Assembly (NCBI GenBank): GCA_049323755.1
Contig: JBMOPE010000041.1
Span: 124,001 to 188,000 of the forward strand
Origin: BRHc4a sp049323755
GTDB lineage: Bacteria > Bacillota > Desulfotomaculia > Desulfotomaculales > Desulfocucumaceae
Direction: 5' to 3'
Length of the DNA stretch: 64,000 nt
Shown piece after piece: positions 1 through 7,369 of this stretch (position 1 is its first letter; each line of letters begins with the position of its first letter). The position numbers were made by a program, and so were the translations under genes. Below the pieces are notes generated by a model. The model searched no databases and was not told the DNA's origin. It was given only the letters and a program-made list of their open reading frames with translations.

Positions 1-914
1 AACATATCTTGATATAATTCCTTTACTTCAGCCGGGTTTTCCCGCAGGTAATTGGCATAATCGCCCAGCTTTTCTATCTTGTGCATGACCATTCGCCGCA
101 AGATACGCCGCTTTATAGTTAATTCTCTATACTCGGAGAAATTTGTGTCACTGGCTTTTCGCAGTATAGTAAAAATTTGGTTGAGTTCATCGGCGCTTGC
201 AGAAAATAGCTTACCTTTTTCTGCTCTTTTGTCGTCGAGGACACAGGAGCGAGCCATTTTTGCCAATTCGCAGGCTATTTCTTCTGCTGGTAAAACAAAA
301 TCCACGACACCGGTAGCGATGGCATTGAGCGGCATACTGTCATACTTTGCCGTTTGTGGTTTTTGAGCAAAGGTAACGCCTCCAACGTTTTTGATCCCTT
401 TCAATCCCCGGGAACCGTCTGCAGCTGTTCCTGATAAAATAACACCAATCGCTTTACTGCCTTGATCCTTTGCCAGTGACTCCAAGAAAAAATCAATTGG
501 CATATACGGCCTTGCTGCCCTGGGTATAAGTTTCAGGACTCCTTGAGAAACACTCATGGTTTTACCAGGTGGAATGATGTAGACATGGTCTGGTTTCACA
601 GCCGTTTTATTTTTCACCTCGCTGACCGACATAGAAGTAATCTTGGAGAGAATGTCGGTTAACATGCTCTTGTTTTTGGGGTTAAGGTGCTGAACAAGCA
701 CAAAGGCCATACCGGTATCGTTGGGCAATTTTTCAAGCAACTGCGTAAAAGCCTCCAAACCACCGGCGGAGGCTCCGATGCCGACAATGGCGCTGGGTTC
801 TTTTCTTGACCGCCCTCTGGTCACAGCATCCTCGCCTGCTCTTCCTACATGCAATTCCTGCTGCTTGTCTTTTTGCTCAATATGGTTTTCTTGACCTGAA
901 TTTTTCTGATCCAA
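1..914 (-). CDS. CheB/CheR-type methylesterase-methyltransferase fusion, 3' part outside window
   Basis: Reading the minus strand from about 914 gives an open frame to the window edge. After about 40 low-complexity residues comes a CheB methylesterase domain starting SAIVGIGASAGGLEAF, with the catalytic-type motifs VQHL and GVILSGTAADGSRGLK. It is followed by LNQIFTILRK and TIKRRILRRMVMHKIEKL, typical of the N-terminal CheR helical domain. Stand-alone CheB proteins end before this segment, so this is a hybrid CheB-CheR protein (often continued by PAS or kinase domains) whose C-terminal part lies outside. No receiver domain precedes CheB, so it is unlikely to be the classical phospho-activated CheB. 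Starts: TTG at 914 or in-frame GTG at 923; neither has a perfect RBS. Family confident, start uncertain. Confidence 0.85.
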   Translation of the reverse strand, partial: MDQKNSGQENHIEQKDKQQELHVGRAGEDAVTRGRSRKEPSAIVGIGASAGGLEAFTQLLEKLPNDTGMAFVLVQHLNPKNKSMLTDILSKITSMSVSEVKNKTAVKPDHVYIIPPGKTMSVSQGVLKLIPRAARPYMPIDFFLESLAKDQGSKAIGVILSGTAADGSRGLKGIKNVGGVTFAQKPQTAKYDSMPLNAIATGVVDFVLPAEEIACELAKMARSCVLDDKRAEKGKLFSASADELNQIFTILRKASDTNFSEYRELTIKRRILRRMVMHKIEKLGDYANYLRENPAEVKELYQDM

Positions 915-1242
915 TAGCCTCACCCTATCTTTTTAAGTAACCTGTTACTGCGTTATCAATAGTAATTTTTAGATTGAATGCACTTTAATTCCGCCCAACT
1001 TCGAACAAATTTACTTTGATCCGGAAAGCCATTACTATAGCCTCAGAGAGGATCTTTTTATAGGATTATCCTAGCAAATTAAATTTTGAAATATTTTTGC
1101 AATTAATGTGTTTATTAGACATTGTCCGGTAAATCGCCTTTGGAGAAAAAGTCGATATTCGCCAAAAAACATTTTTTTATAATCAGGCCTAGTACCAGCG
1201 AAGCTTAACTTCGCTGGCACTACCCCTAATTATAAAGCGGAA
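915..1242. other. Intergenic region with one perfect hairpin
   Basis: No coding frame is supported here. Positions 1195-1217 form a hairpin with 9-bp perfect arms (CCAGCGAAG/CTTCGCTGG) around CTTAA; allowing one mismatch the stem extends to AGT/ACT outside. No T-run follows, so it is not a clear terminator. The AT-rich stretch 930-1130 presumably holds the promoter of the leftward chemotaxis-type gene; I see no convincing -35/-10 pair. Confidence 0.5.
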
Positions 1243-1428
1243 GTGGTAGAAGAAGAATTTCAAATAATTCCGGGATTTTATGCGGCTGACACCGATGCCA
1301 ATTCCATACATTTTGACAGCTATACATTCATATTGCAAGGTAATACAATGGGATTTCCAATAAACAGCGGACGTATAGCCGGTGAAAGTGCTGCAGAATA
1401 TGTAGACTATTTCCTTAAATCAGCATAG
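1243..1428 (+). pseudogene. C-terminal remnant of an FAD-dependent fumarate reductase-like flavoprotein
   Basis: The 61-residue frame contains PGFYAADTDANSIHFDSYTF followed by NTMGFPINSGRIAGESAAEYV. This matches the extreme C-terminus of fumarate reductase/3-ketosteroid dehydrogenase-like FAD proteins, where the G-x-Y-AAG and GF-x-x-NSGRIAGE-x-A segments close over the FAD. Complete family members exceed 400 residues, and everything upstream of this tail is missing. There is no RBS before the GTG. It is therefore a gene remnant, probably left by rearrangement next to the island edge. Confidence 0.7.
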
Positions 1429-1509
1429 GGCAGACAGGGAATCTGAATTAATCAATAAAAATACACATAAACTGTATTTACTTTGTCGTTCAAAAGTAGT
1501 AAAATAAAA

Positions 1510-1550
1510 AAGGAAGGTCTTGGCATATTTTGCCTTACCTTCCTTTTTTT
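1510..1550. terminator. Bidirectional rho-independent terminator
   Basis: Inverted repeat AAGGAAGGT (1510-1518) / ACCTTCCTT (1537-1545), with a T-run on the plus strand after 1545 and an A-run before 1510 that becomes a T-run on the minus strand. It lies just downstream, on the minus strand, of the tRNA-Leu 3' fragment. This fits its being the original terminator of the tRNA locus or of the flanking flavoprotein remnant. Confidence 0.7.
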
Positions 1551-1599
1551 GGTGGCAGAGGCGGGACTTGAACCCGCACGGTCTCCCATACGCCCCTCA
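1550..1599 (-). pseudogene. 3' half of tRNA-Leu(GAG), attR-like fragment
   Basis: These 50 bases match the 3' half of the intact tRNA-Leu at 11309-11358, same orientation, at 48 of 50 positions (differences at 1555 and 1557, in the acceptor stem). The match covers CCA, acceptor 3' strand, T arm, variable arm and anticodon stem. It stops in the anticodon loop, after which the sequences are unrelated. A break at the anticodon loop is a common crossover point for integrases that use tRNA genes. Seen directly: the duplication and its boundaries. Inferred: that it marks the far end of an integrated element. Confidence 0.75.
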
Positions 1600-1723
1600 T
1601 GGTGGTGTTACTTCGTGGTAGAATTATTATTCTCTGCGCTGAGTTCAATGATACCTCGCAAGTTCTTTTAAGCCACTAAAATATTTTAGCGTTGCGTTAC
1701 AATTTTTATATTATTGCTGTTCC

Positions 1724-1945
1724 TTGGAAGGATTATTTATTGGCAATAGCGAGGTATGTTATAGAATGTATCCACGTCTGTTGGAAGGTTACATCGAATT
1801 TTCTTGCGGGTATTCAGAATGGTTTCCATCATCAAATTATGAAATAGCCCAGGGACCAGAAATTCTGTGGAATGAGAATAAAGATATGATTTCAGAAAAT
1901 TTTAGAAGTGAGATTCGAATCCCTGTCATTAAAAAGAAATATTAA
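1724..1945 (+). CDS. Small hypothetical ORF
   Basis: 73 codons from a TTG, with an internal ATG at residue 15. I recognise no family. Aromatic-rich segments such as EFSCGYSEWFPSSNYE look protein-like but are not diagnostic. The upstream stretch GCGTTACAATTTTTATA resembles one arm of the operator-like inverted repeat before the 5334 gene. The frame may therefore be a remnant of a similar promoter-gene unit. The hairpin AAGCCCTC...GAGGGCTT at about 1969-2001 follows it and could be its terminator. Confidence 0.3.
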   Translation: MEGLFIGNSEVCYRMYPRLLEGYIEFSCGYSEWFPSSNYEIAQGPEILWNENKDMISENFRSEIRIPVIKKKY

Positions 1946-2449
1946 GATAAATTCTAATAAAAATTATAAGCCCTCTGCTGATAACTTCAACGGAGGGCTT
2001 AAGCGCCTTATCTACTTTAATTATAACATGATGATAATAGAAAAATATAGCCTTATGATACTTGGTATATGACAGTATAATAATATAATCATCGCAACTT
2101 TGGCTATAATATTCTGTTTATGGCACAATCAAAATAGAGCACTGCGGAACCTAAAAAATAGAACTGGAAAAAAACCCTTTAATGGATAATGGTTGGTTCA
2201 AAAACACTTGGATTTATCCATAACCTGTTCTTAATGCTTTAGCCCGAATATGGTGCCAAAATAATCCTGATATGATGGGCAAAATCATAATTATATAACA
2301 AAATATAGGGGGTGTGGCAATCGTGGATTATAATGAAACTATTCTTAAGTTCACTAGGTTTTGAAACACCAACAGTGTTTAACTATTTTTTATAAAAGTT
2401 GTAAACGTATAAACTTTACCCTGAATTTTACGCTTGGAGGAAATAACAT
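1946..2449. other. AT-rich intergenic region
   Basis: Apart from the hairpin near 1969-2001, no gene, RNA or mobile-element end is recognisable. The last 10-20 bases carry the strong RBS TTGGAGGAA of the hydrolase at 2450. The region has scattered stop codons in all frames. Confidence 0.5.
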
Positions 2450-3259
2450 ATGACCTGCTGGAACACAGCAGTCTGCGAAACAAACGGAATTAACATACAC
2501 TATACAAGAACCGGGGGAAACAAACCGCCTTTAATTTTGTTACATGGATTAATGACTAATGGCGTGTGCTGGACAAGTTTAGCACACGTTCTGGAGAAAG
2601 AATATGACGTAATCATGCCTGATGCCAGGGGACATGGCAATTCGAGTGTACCTGACTTTGGATACCGATACGAAGACCATGCAAACGATGTTGCCGGTTT
2701 AATAAATGCCCTAAGACTTCCTCCTCCGATCCTGCTCGGACATTCAATGGGGGGGATGACTGCAGCTGTGGTGGCAAGTCGTAAACCAAATCTACTCCGT
2801 GGCCTGGTCTTAGCTGATCCAACGTTCTTGAGTCCAAAAGTCCAGCGCGAAGTTCGCGATAGTGATGTCGCCGATCAGCATCGACGAATGCTCAATATGT
2901 CATTGGATGAGGTGGTGGCAGACGCGCGGAATAGACACCCTAGTCGGTCAAGGGAGACCCTTGAGCTGTTCGCTCGGGCACGACTTCAAACAAGCATGGC
3001 TGCCTTTGACGTTCTCACGCCACCGAACCCTGCCTATAAGATGTTAGTGAGTGCAATTGACGTTCCAAGTCTCATCGTATTTGGTGATAAAGGTGTGGTT
3101 TCGTCTGTTGTTGCCGGAGAGTTGCAACGTCTTAATCCAAGACTTCAGGTAGAACAAATCCGGGAAGCTGGCCACAGTGTCCACTTAGACCAGCCCGAGC
3201 GCTTTGCGGCTGTTGTTGGATCTTTCATACGTTCAATTGGAACAGTCATTGATTCATGA
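2450..3259 (+). CDS. Alpha/beta-fold hydrolase
   Basis: A 269-residue protein with the order of motifs of the alpha/beta hydrolase superfamily. LLHGLMTNG carries the oxyanion-hole HG. The nucleophile elbow is GHSMGG (Ser at about residue 99). An acid-strand segment IVFGDKGVV and the histidine motif GHSVHLDQPERF near residue 245 follow. Length and layout fit haloperoxidase/esterase-type cytosolic enzymes; the substrate cannot be read from the sequence. The RBS TTGGAGGAA sits 6 bases before the ATG. It stands alone inside the island, with base composition richer in G+C than its flanks, suggesting separate acquisition from the surrounding debris. Confidence 0.9.
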   Translation: MTCWNTAVCETNGINIHYTRTGGNKPPLILLHGLMTNGVCWTSLAHVLEKEYDVIMPDARGHGNSSVPDFGYRYEDHANDVAGLINALRLPPPILLGHSMGGMTAAVVASRKPNLLRGLVLADPTFLSPKVQREVRDSDVADQHRRMLNMSLDEVVADARNRHPSRSRETLELFARARLQTSMAAFDVLTPPNPAYKMLVSAIDVPSLIVFGDKGVVSSVVAGELQRLNPRLQVEQIREAGHSVHLDQPERFAAVVGSFIRSIGTVIDS

Positions 3260-3568
3260 ACGTGCTAAACTTGAATCCTTTGGTCGATTGATGTGCCTGT
3301 TTAACAAAACGCCTATACCATTGTCAAAGACACAATTGCTGATTTCAAGATTGGTCATACCCTATAGCAGTGCAAAGAAAGTGTAAAAAAATGGGCGCAA
3401 ACATAGCTCCATGTCAAACCTGCAAACGACGCCTAACAATATGTCATTTAATGTGAATAAATAATGATCAGAAGTGGGCTTACTTCAAAGGGTAAGCAAG
3501 CTATTTATCAATGCTCGAGGAACAGGTAATGGCAACAGCATGTTCCTAACGAAAGGAAGGGATAAGAA
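3260..3568. other. Intergenic region between hydrolase and arr
   Basis: No supported gene. A short open frame runs out of the hydrolase end to 3386 without features. The RBS AAAGGAAGGGATAAG immediately precedes the GTG start of arr. I looked for an integron attC site because arr genes are often cassettes; only isolated heptamers resembling core sites are present. Confidence 0.45.
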
Positions 3569-4003
3569 GTGAATATAAAGAACGAACAGACACCGTCCAG
3601 TTCATTGGACCCCGGGCCTTTCTACCACGGCACAAAAGCTGTCCTGAAGCCGGGAGACTTGCTGGTACCTGGCTATAGCTCTAACTATGGTGAGAGAAAG
3701 AAAGCCAACTACGTCTACCTGACCGCGACATTGGATGCAGCCACGTGGGGAGCGGAACTGGCATTGGGCAACGAACCCGGTCGAATTTATCGTGTAGAGC
3801 CCACGGGTCCCATTGAGGATGATCCCAATCTGACGAACAAGAAGTTTCCGGGGAACCCAACGAGATCCTACCGAACTCAACACCCACTGCGAGTAGTGGA
3901 CGAGGTTTTGGACTGGGAGGGGCACTCCCCAGAGGAGCTCCAGAAAATGCGGGATCACCTTGACGAACTTAAACGGCTCGGCATCGAGGCGATTAACGAC
4001 TGA
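3569..4003 (+). CDS. arr: NAD+-dependent rifampin ADP-ribosyltransferase
   Basis: The 144-residue product matches the compact Arr family in length and motifs. FYHGTKA carries the conserved His (residue 20), ANYVYLTATLDAATWGAELA carries the Tyr region, and GRIYRVEPTGPIEDDPNLTN is followed by KFPGNPTRSYRT. Arr transfers ADP-ribose from NAD+ to the C23 hydroxyl of rifamycins and so inactivates these RNA-polymerase inhibitors. The gene starts at a GTG with a good RBS. It is more G+C-rich than its neighbours and sits in the accessory island between a hydrolase and an immunity-gene fragment, so it was probably acquired by transfer. Many environmental Firmicutes carry chromosomal arr; resistance is likely but not shown here. 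Confidence 0.92.
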   Translation: MNIKNEQTPSSSLDPGPFYHGTKAVLKPGDLLVPGYSSNYGERKKANYVYLTATLDAATWGAELALGNEPGRIYRVEPTGPIEDDPNLTNKKFPGNPTRSYRTQHPLRVVDEVLDWEGHSPEELQKMRDHLDELKRLGIEAIND

Positions 4004-4125
4004 CTCCGTTATAGTCGACAAATTTCAACTTAACGAACAGATACTTTTTTTCGTAACAGAACGGATTGCAAATTGAATTGATACAGAGGGTTTGGCTTTT
4101 TACAACAATATATATAACAGATAAT

Positions 4126-4278
4126 ATGAGGATGAGTATGCCAAAAGCACGAAAAATGCTAAGCAACTGGGAGGCACCGTATATTCAGTCGCTGATGAAA
4201 TTAATTGAAACCCAGAGCAAGGCAACCCTTGCGACTTGGGCAATTGATTATTCCGAGCAGGTAATATTGCAGATTCTA
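4126..4278 (+). pseudogene. Imm-5-like putative immunity protein, truncated by a transposon
   Basis: From the ATG at 4126 the frame reads MPKARKMLSNWEAPYIQSLM and KATLATWAIDYSEQVIL. This resembles from memory the N-terminal part of the putative Imm-5-like immunity family, which has a K-x-TLA-x-WA-x-D-x-x-E-x-V-L-P signature. The natural continuation is lost at about 4279, where the GGGGGTCAGGC end of a Y1-transposase element begins. The reading frame then runs into transposon sequence. The assignment of the family is by motif memory only; the truncation is directly visible. Confidence 0.55.
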
Positions 4279-4886
4279 GGGGGGTCAGGCTTTCAGTTAT
4301 GATTCTAGGGGGTCAGGCTTTCAGTTATGCATTTAACCGTGCAATTACTTTCTCCAGTATTTTTTGCCCCTTATCCGTTTCTGCATTAGCGGACATTCTT
4401 GATAAAACCGAGATGTCTCTACCGATTACAGACTGCAGCTCTGTCAGCGAAAAGCCTGCCCTTTTCGCTATTGCTACCAAAACCCCCCGGGCAATCCTTA
4501 ACTCCTTACTCCTTTTAGATGAGTTCATTTCCGACAGCCCAAACCCTGTTATCTCTTTAACAGACTGCTCAATCTCTTTTATGGTAATCTTTCTAAGCAA
4601 CTTCTCTTCTCGTTTGAGTTCCCTGTCTACTCTATCAATGAACCTTTCATCTCCCACGATCTGTTGCTCTGTGGTCTTACAGGCATAAAGAACAAAACCG
4701 CACTTCTGCTTATAACGCTTCAGGCGTTTAATATACTCAAGGCGGTCTGCATCATCAAGAAAAATGTTCTGTCGCTGATTTCCACGGACTATAATGTGAT
4801 AAAAAGCACCGGGATATTGAACACGCGGTTTTCTAGCCATAGCACGAGTATATCACCTTATTTGCATATTTGAAAGCCTGACCCCC
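4279..4886 (-). mobile_element. Y1-transposase element, copy 1, internally deleted
   Basis: The element runs from GGGGGTCAGGCTTTCA (4308) to TGAAAGCCTGACCCCC (ends 4886), a 16-bp perfect terminal inverted repeat. It is nearly identical to copy 2 (9479-10459) but lacks about 400 internal bases. The left end is stuttered: 4272-4300 and 4301-4328 are tandem copies of GATTCTA plus the first part of the element. It interrupts the immunity-like gene on its left and abuts a decayed serine recombinase on its right. Confidence 0.85.
4325..4840 (-). pseudogene. Y1 transposase with in-frame internal deletion
   Basis: The 171-residue frame begins MARKPRVQYPGAFYHIIVRG and ends LEKVIARLNA, like the 305-residue transposase of copy 2. 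Residues corresponding to 54-187 of copy 2 are missing: after GFVLYAC the sequence jumps straight to KTTEQQIVGDERF. The loss is exactly in frame but removes the HVHLLLE histidine pair and the catalytic-tyrosine region. The product cannot be an active HUH transposase, though it keeps the C-terminal DnaA-like helical region. It might be mobilised or repressed in trans by copy 2. Confidence 0.85.
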
Positions 4887-4889
4887 ATT

Positions 4890-5262
4890 AAATATCCAGA
4901 TTCGGCCTGTTATACTCCCCAATCTCATCAGTCTCCCGAATAACTATCTTATCGATCAGCATTGTAATGCTTGTGTTCGTAAGGGCCTTTTACCGGATAA
5001 TTTCCTTTAGCACATCAATGCTCTTAACTATATTTTCCTTCTCATAATCTCCCGATTCCGCAAGGCCCTCCAACTCGGAAAGCCGTTCTTCTAGCTTTGC
5101 CAACTCCTTGTTGGCATCAGCCGTAGCTCCAGGAACAATTTCTCGTTGATAAACCCCTGTGCCAGTTGCTTTGAGTAGCTTTTAATCTCCTCTTCCTTCT
5201 TATGTATGTGGTAGAGTACTTTCGCTTCACCGAGTCCATTACATGTATGGATACATTATCAG
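4890..5262 (-). pseudogene. Decayed C-terminus of a large serine recombinase
   Basis: On the minus strand, frames joined across a frameshift and an in-frame stop read HIHKKEEEIKSYSKQLAQGF, then ANKELAKLEERLSELEGLAE, then SITMLIDKIVIRETDEIGEY. The charged coiled coil followed by a segment like LIDKIVI is the typical end of large serine recombinases, after the zinc ribbon. The N-terminal resolvase and zinc domains are absent. This is a relic, perhaps of an earlier mobile element within the island. The family call is from pattern memory. Confidence 0.55.
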
Positions 5263-5280
5263 TTCTTTTCACCAATTTGA

Positions 5281-5309
5281 TAATATTGTAACGCTCCGTT
5301 ACAATATTA
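5281..5309. promoter_or_regulatory. Perfect 13-bp inverted repeat, operator-like
   Basis: TAATATTGTAACG (5281-5293) and CGTTACAATATTA (5297-5309) are perfect reverse complements separated by CTC. The repeat ends 24 bases before the ATG of the 5334 gene, whose RBS GGAGG lies between. The size and symmetry suit a dimeric repressor site overlapping a promoter. One arm (GCGTTACAAT) recurs near 1691. The cognate regulator is not evident; the HTH protein encoded by the second gene of the pair is a candidate. Confidence 0.55.
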
Positions 5310-5333
5310 GAAACAATTTTTCTGGAGGATTCT

Positions 5334-5639
5334 ATGCTGGACATTAAAGAAGAACTATTCCGTGAAGACTATCTGTTTACACGTGAAGATATTTTAAAGT
5401 CATTAGAATTATTTATTGAACACGAAAAATTAAATGAAGAGAATTTATATTCAGATGAAGTTGTTAAAAACAGAGTTAAACTATGCGAAAAATTTATTAA
5501 ATCAGTGAGGAAATGCAAACTTCCGGTTTTAACAGAACTTAGGTGGTACTATGAATATGAATTTTTAGGGAACAGTATGGAGCTAAATCTATGTCAGGCT
5601 GATGAGATTAAGTGGAAAATGGTGAAATTAGTGGCATGA
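5334..5639 (+). CDS. Hypothetical acidic protein, first gene of a coupled pair
   Basis: 101 residues, rich in Lys and Glu (FIEHEKLNEENLYSDEVVKN), no signal peptide or membrane segment, family not recognised. The RBS TGGAGGATT is well placed, and the operator-like repeat 5281-5309 lies just upstream. Its TGA overlaps the ATG of the following HTH gene (ATGA at 5636-5639), which suggests translational coupling. The two therefore probably form one regulated unit, in an arrangement also seen for toxin-antitoxin or phage-like regulator pairs. Nothing in the sequence proves such a role. Confidence 0.6.
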   Translation: MLDIKEELFREDYLFTREDILKSLELFIEHEKLNEENLYSDEVVKNRVKLCEKFIKSVRKCKLPVLTELRWYYEYEFLGNSMELNLCQADEIKWKMVKLVA

Positions 5640-6142
5640 CCTCAACCGTGGAACACACTTTTATTACGGTTAAATGTGATTACCTTACAGTTGAGCAATA
5701 TTCCTCCATGCTTGGAATTGAGCCTGTTACGGTCAGGCAATGGATTAGGCGTGGGAAATTAAGACATGCAAAAAAGAATGGACGCGATTGGTTGATCCCT
5801 GACACTGAAGATAAGCCCCAACGAGGCTTTACCAGTGTGCAATATATAGTAGAAAAAGAAGCCCAAATTGAAAGCGATGAATTTCCGTTGCTATCAGCAT
5901 GCGAATCAATATTTATCTTGCAAGATCAAGGCAACAAAAGAAAATTCATTTGCTACCTTAATAATTATAAAACTAAATTCAACAGCAAGCTTGATAGGGG
6001 GGTGTTGTTATGGATAATTACACAAAGGAAGAATTGGAAGAAGCTCTACAAATTGTTTCTTCAGCTATCAGTAGATGTGAAAAAACACAGCCAAAATTTG
6101 TGGAGGGTACCTCTCAGCACACACTCCTCAAGAACAGGATAA
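5636..6142 (+). CDS. Helix-turn-helix (excisionase-type) domain protein
   Basis: From the ATG at 5636 the protein contains YLTVEQYSSMLGIEPVTVRQ followed by WIRRGKLRHAKKNGRDWLIP. This is the MerR/excisionase-like HTH used for DNA binding by phage excisionases and small regulators. The following about 110 residues are not recognised. The last third runs over the start of the 6010 ORF in another frame, so the true C-terminus may be altered by a frameshift. It is translationally coupled to the upstream gene and could be the regulator that recognises the inverted repeat at 5281-5309. Confidence 0.6.
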   Translation: MTSTVEHTFITVKCDYLTVEQYSSMLGIEPVTVRQWIRRGKLRHAKKNGRDWLIPDTEDKPQRGFTSVQYIVEKEAQIESDEFPLLSACESIFILQDQGNKRKFICYLNNYKTKFNSKLDRGVLLWIITQRKNWKKLYKLFLQLSVDVKKHSQNLWRVPLSTHSSRTG

Positions 6143-6207
6143 AAGCAATGTGTATTTCAAAATCATTGATAACAGATGGAAATGTTATGGACAAATATAC
6201 AAAATAA
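6010..6207 (+). CDS. Small conserved-looking protein, first unit of a tandem duplication
   Basis: The frame opens MDNYTKEELEEALQIVSSAI with the RBS AGGGGGGTG upstream. It contains SRCEKTQPKF and GTSQHTLLKNRIKAMCISKS. The natural unit is about 59 residues. The frame then continues into the start of a second unit (MDKYTK) and stops at the nonsense codon TAA 6205-6207. No family name is offered. The small size, Lys/Glu-rich helices and preserved coding pattern suggest a real cytosolic protein. Confidence 0.55.
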   Translation: MDNYTKEELEEALQIVSSAISRCEKTQPKFVEGTSQHTLLKNRIKAMCISKSLITDGNVMDKYTK

Positions 6208-6375
6208 GAATTGATAGAAGCACTACGACCCGTATCTTCAATTATCAGCAAATGTGAAAATGCACAGCTAAAATTTGCGGAGGGTACCTCTCATCACACC
6301 CGCTTCAAGAAAATGATAAAAGCAATGTATATTTCAAAATCATTGATAACAGATGAAATTAGTAAAAGAGGGTAA
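6187..6375 (+). pseudogene. Second unit of the tandem duplication, nonsense-mutated
   Basis: Starting 177 bases (59 codons) after the first unit and in the same frame, this unit reads MDKYTK, stop, then ELIEALRPVSSIISKCENAQ, KFAEGTSHHTRFKKMIKAMY and ISKSLITDEISKRG. Its seventh codon is TAA where the first unit has GAA, so a single substitution killed it. Conservation of the remaining frame shows that the inactivation is recent. If read through, the two units would make one 121-codon repeat protein. Confidence 0.65.
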
Positions 6376-6467
6376 AGTTCCAGTTTGTCTATATGCACGA
6401 TCATCCGTGTAAACCAATCTATTTTAAAATGACATCAGCAAAAAATGTTCAATGAAAGGGGATTGCT

Positions 6468-7175
6468 ATGAACGTTCAAACAGTACTACAGGAACTTGAA
6501 TCATTGGGTACGGAGCGAACAAAAAAAGTATATATGCAGCAGGGCGCGCGCGAGCCGCTTTATGGAGTTGCGACGGGAGCGATGAAGCCGATCGTCCGGA
6601 AAATCAAGATCAATCAGGCACTTGCGGAGGAGCTTTACGCGACCGACAATTATGACGCCATGTATCTGGCCGGTATGATTGCCGATCCCAAAGCCATGAC
6701 CGAAGGAAATTTTGACCGATGGATGGAAAGCGCGTATTTCTACATGATCTCTGATTTTATCGTGGCAGTAACGCTCTCGGAAACCGAAATTGCGCAGGCA
6801 GTTTCCGACCGGTGGATCGCGAGCGGCAGGGAATTGTATGTATCCGCCGGTTACAGTTGCTATTGCTGGCTGCTCGGCAATCGCAAAGACGAGGAGTTTG
6901 ACAAGGAAAAGCTGAACGCCATGCTCGAAATAGTGAAAAAAACGATTCACGGCAGTCCCGACCGCGCCAAATATGCCATGAATAACTTTGTCGCAACCGT
7001 AGGCGTTTCCTATCTTCCACTACATGAAGAGGCTCTGTCCGTCGCAAAGGTCATTGGAGCTGTGGAGGTATTCAGGGGCAAAACGAAATGCAGCGTCCCT
7101 GTGGCGGAGGAGGAAATCCAAAAAGCGGCGGCCAAGGGGCGGCTCGGTTTCAAGCGAAAGCATGTCAGGTGTTAG
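6468..7175 (+). CDS. DNA alkylation repair protein, AlkD-like
   Basis: 235 residues, helix-rich, with the AlkD/HEAT-like pattern: an N-terminal MNVQTVLQELESLGTERTKK, the conserved GVATGAMKPIVRKIK segment, MYLAGMIADP, then YFYMISDFIVAV and APDRAKYAMNN-like SPDRAKYAMNNFVATVG. AlkD-type glycosylases remove N3- and N7-alkylated bases using a HEAT-repeat DNA cradle. This member belongs to the shorter relatives for which activity is less certain. The RBS AAAGGGGATTGCT precedes the ATG. Its composition is markedly more G+C-rich than the surrounding sequence, suggesting separate transfer into the island. Confidence 0.8.
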   Translation: MNVQTVLQELESLGTERTKKVYMQQGAREPLYGVATGAMKPIVRKIKINQALAEELYATDNYDAMYLAGMIADPKAMTEGNFDRWMESAYFYMISDFIVAVTLSETEIAQAVSDRWIASGRELYVSAGYSCYCWLLGNRKDEEFDKEKLNAMLEIVKKTIHGSPDRAKYAMNNFVATVGVSYLPLHEEALSVAKVIGAVEVFRGKTKCSVPVAEEEIQKAAAKGRLGFKRKHVRC

Positions 7176-7240
7176 CTTTAACCATAGCAAAACAAGGCAC
7201 CCTACGTCCAATATCGTAGAGTGCCTTTATTGTTTTATAT

Positions 7241-7366
7241 TTATGCTTCCACGTCCACCGTCACGCCGAATTTGAATTCCACGGTGAACCTGTCCTCGAA
7301 GATGGTGACCTTCTCAATTAGCCTCCTGACCAGCTGCTCGTCGTATTCGGTAATGACGGTTGGCTC
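7241..7366 (-). pseudogene. C-terminal fragment of a second serine recombinase
   Basis: The minus-strand frame contains YDEQLVRRLIEKVTIFEDRF followed by TVEFKFGVTVDVE and a stop. This is the characteristic tail of large serine recombinases of Firmicute conjugative elements. Upstream of about 7366 the homology stops at a junction with a DUF1254 fragment on the other strand. Only about 40 residues remain, so it is non-functional. It differs in sequence from the recombinase relic at 4890-5262, so two different elements once inserted here. Confidence 0.75.
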
Positions 7367-7369
7367 GAT

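Noticed and set aside
1550..1640. A complete second tRNA-Leu
   Set aside because: The 5' half (acceptor 5' strand, D arm, anticodon 5' stem) is absent after 1599.
2613..3386. Additional ORFs overlapping the alpha/beta hydrolase and arr
   Set aside because: Shadows in other frames of clear genes.
3400..4060. Integron cassette around arr
   Set aside because: Only isolated heptamers such as GCCTAAC are present; no paired GTTRRRY site or attC-like palindrome flanks the gene.
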